A DNA stretch of 64,000 bases. It comes from an uncultured Bacilli bacterium (lineage in GTDB: Bacteria; Bacillota_I; Bacilli_A; RF39; UBA660). The stretch spans positions 1 through 64,000 of the forward strand of contig CAKPCH010000007.1 of assembly GCA_934141535.1 (NCBI GenBank), in the 5' to 3' direction. Positions 62,618 through 64,000 of the stretch are shown piece by piece (the first letter of the stretch is position 1; each line of letters starts with the position of its first letter). The notes under the pieces are model-generated. The model was given only the letters and a program-made list of their open reading frames with translations. It made no database searches and was not told the origin of the DNA. The translations under genes and the position numbers were made by a program.

Positions 62618-64000
62618 ATGAATCAAAATATAAAATACATACATTTATTATATGTTCCAACATTATCTTGCAATATGGGGTGCAAATACTGTTATTTAGA
62701 AGATAATACAAAAGATATTAAAACAAATTTTAAATCACTTGATACTTTAGAGTATGCTATTAATAAATTTAAGAAGAGTAATGTTATTCCGTTTAATATA
62801 TCACTTCATGGAGGTGAAGTAACAGTACTTCCTAAACAAGAATTTCATGATTTAGTAAAATTTATTAGTGATTATTATAAGAATAATAAAGATATAATAT
62901 TACAAGGTGGGTTTAAAATAGGCACACCTCATATAAAAACAAATATGTATGATTTAGAAAAACATATAGATACAATAAAAGAATTTAATGTATCTATATC
63001 AGGTAGCTTAGATTTACCTCTTTCACTTCATAATGAATATAGAGTAACTAAAGGTGGAAAAGAAACCTTAAATAGAATACTTAAAAATATAGAATTACTA
63101 AAAGATATACCAAATAAGAAGAAAGTTTCAGCAACCATTTTTAAAGAGCACTATAATCATATAGATGAAATAATAGAAGATATAAAATTCTTAGATAAAG
63201 AAACTTGTCTAGATATGAATGATTTTAATTTTATGATAGGATTTGATTATAATTCAAATGGTTTACTTCATCATTTGAGTGAAGAAGAACAAGTAAATTT
63301 TTATAAAAGAATGAAAGAGGAGTTTAACGGTACTAATTTAGATAGTGGAGTAAATGGTGCTTGGTTTGATGAATTTGGACCAGGATATTGTACTAATTGT
63401 GATAATTGTGGTGAGAAGTTTTTCTTATTAGAAAAGAATGGTGATATATATTCTTGTGTAAGAGGACAAAAAAATAAGGATTATTATTATGGTAATATAT
63501 ATGATAATACACCAGAAGAGATATTAGAGTGCGCTAAAGGAAAAATATTTCTTAATCATAATAAAGAACCATTAAATGAAGAATGTGTAAATTGTGGATA
63601 TTTATATCTTTGTAAAACAGGATGTCCATTTGTAAAAAATGCTTATAAACAAAATAAAAGTTATACTTGTAAATTACAACAAGAAATGTATAAAGATAGA
63701 AATTTTCAAAAAGATCCTAACAATAATGAATTTGTTTATCAATATGTAAGTAAAATGAGATTAGAAGATAAAGAAAAATATTTACCACAAAATAAAATAT
63801 TAGATTATCCAAGTCTTTCAAGTATAATAGAAAGTGATAGTAATCTTAAATATATATATGATAGTAATAGTTTTATTTTAGAAGTAGATAAAGAAAAATA
63901 TCCATTAAGTTCTCAAATAACAAAAGGTGTAAGAGACTTTATATATATAACACCTCAAAGTAAAGTTTTAATATATATGAAAAAGAATTTAATAAATGAA
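62618..64000 (+). CDS. Radical SAM/SPASM protein, 3' end outside window
   Basis: A frame of 461 codons runs to the last base of the window. It starts MNQNIKYIHLLYVPTLSCNM after RBS TAGGAG. The radical SAM site is Cys18, Cys22 and Cys25 (CNMGCKYC), followed by SLHGGE. From about residue 258 come the SPASM cysteines (CTNCDNC, SCVRG, CVNCGYLYLCKTGCP, TCK) that hold two further iron-sulfur clusters. The family includes sulfatase maturases and peptide-modifying enzymes for RiPPs. No sulfatase or short precursor peptide is seen before it; the region after the window must be checked. Confidence 0.85.
   Translation, partial: MNQNIKYIHLLYVPTLSCNMGCKYCYLEDNTKDIKTNFKSLDTLEYAINKFKKSNVIPFNISLHGGEVTVLPKQEFHDLVKFISDYYKNNKDIILQGGFKIGTPHIKTNMYDLEKHIDTIKEFNVSISGSLDLPLSLHNEYRVTKGGKETLNRILKNIELLKDIPNKKKVSATIFKEHYNHIDEIIEDIKFLDKETCLDMNDFNFMIGFDYNSNGLLHHLSEEEQVNFYKRMKEEFNGTNLDSGVNGAWFDEFGPGYCTNCDNCGEKFFLLEKNGDIYSCVRGQKNKDYYYGNIYDNTPEEILECAKGKIFLNHNKEPLNEECVNCGYLYLCKTGCPFVKNAYKQNKSYTCKLQQEMYKDRNFQKDPNNNEFVYQYVSKMRLEDKEKYLPQNKILDYPSLSSIIESDSNLKYIYDSNSFILEVDKEKYPLSSQITKGVRDFIYITPQSKVLIYMKKNLINE

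Noticed and set aside
1..64000. tRNA, rRNA, CRISPR arrays, insertion sequences, prophage
   Set aside because: No cloverleaf with GTTC-type loop, no spaced short repeats, no transposase, integrase or phage structural protein was seen.

Overview
The window is a very AT-rich stretch of a Bacillota (Bacilli-like) chromosome, probably from an uncultured, gut-type lineage. TGA is used as a stop (mutS, dinB), so this is not a Mycoplasma code. Other support comes from a Spo0A with its own upstream 0A box, a Cse60-like small protein, ClpC, BceRS-BceAB, a sortase and its anchored substrate, MurE with the meso-diaminopimelate motif DNPR, and Shine-Dalgarno sites of the GGTGAT/AGGAGG type. Nearly all genes lie on the + strand; only three are on the minus strand. 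No rRNA, tRNA, CRISPR array or insertion sequence was recognised.

Layout: 1-3 kb holds the end of a second hybrid kinase, an NPNTG-anchored surface protein and a sortase with a large cytoplasmic extension. 3-8 kb holds a radical SAM protein, a DHH phosphoesterase, and a pilin-like and a TasA-like surface protein. 8-13 kb is a pgk / flippase-like / glycosyltransferase / tpiA operon, then spo0A. 13-21 kb has mutS, a C26 amidotransferase, a second TasA-like surface protein and uvrA. 22-30 kb has an acyl-CoA ligase-like enzyme, a hybrid kinase with Hpt domain, htrA, murE, mraY and a candidate structured small RNA. 30-41 kb has a metallophosphoesterase, envelope proteins, clpC and three more surface proteins. 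41-50 kb has dinB, a CPBP protease and a complete bceRS-bceAB-vanZ/RDD envelope-stress module behind a 32-nt perfect palindrome. 50-60 kb has pyk and two ABC export operons that share one TetR-type operator, separated by a truncated methyltransferase and a nonsense-broken small gene. 60-64 kb has DedA, a BspA-like leucine-rich protein and a radical SAM/SPASM enzyme cut by the window end.

The most unusual feature is a family of seven extracellular proteins (starts 177, 5068, 6727, 17218, 31271, 39443, 40792) carrying about nine to ten copies of one C-terminal domain (GDEYTCDVGD near its start, RPVITI at its end). It is joined to different N-termini: type IV pilin-like, TasA/camelysin-like, or a secreted NPNTG-anchored protein. 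In the 6727 gene the last ~93 bases before the RPVITI anchor are 61% GC and only 13% A, in an otherwise roughly 25% GC background, with a run of NNC codons. Position and adenine loss match the variable region of a diversity-generating retroelement (DGR) target. No reverse transcriptase or template repeat lies in the window, so this remains an inference. A second window-wide signal is the heptamer GAGTGCT/AGCACTC, found about 24 times and often forcing codons the genome otherwise avoids.
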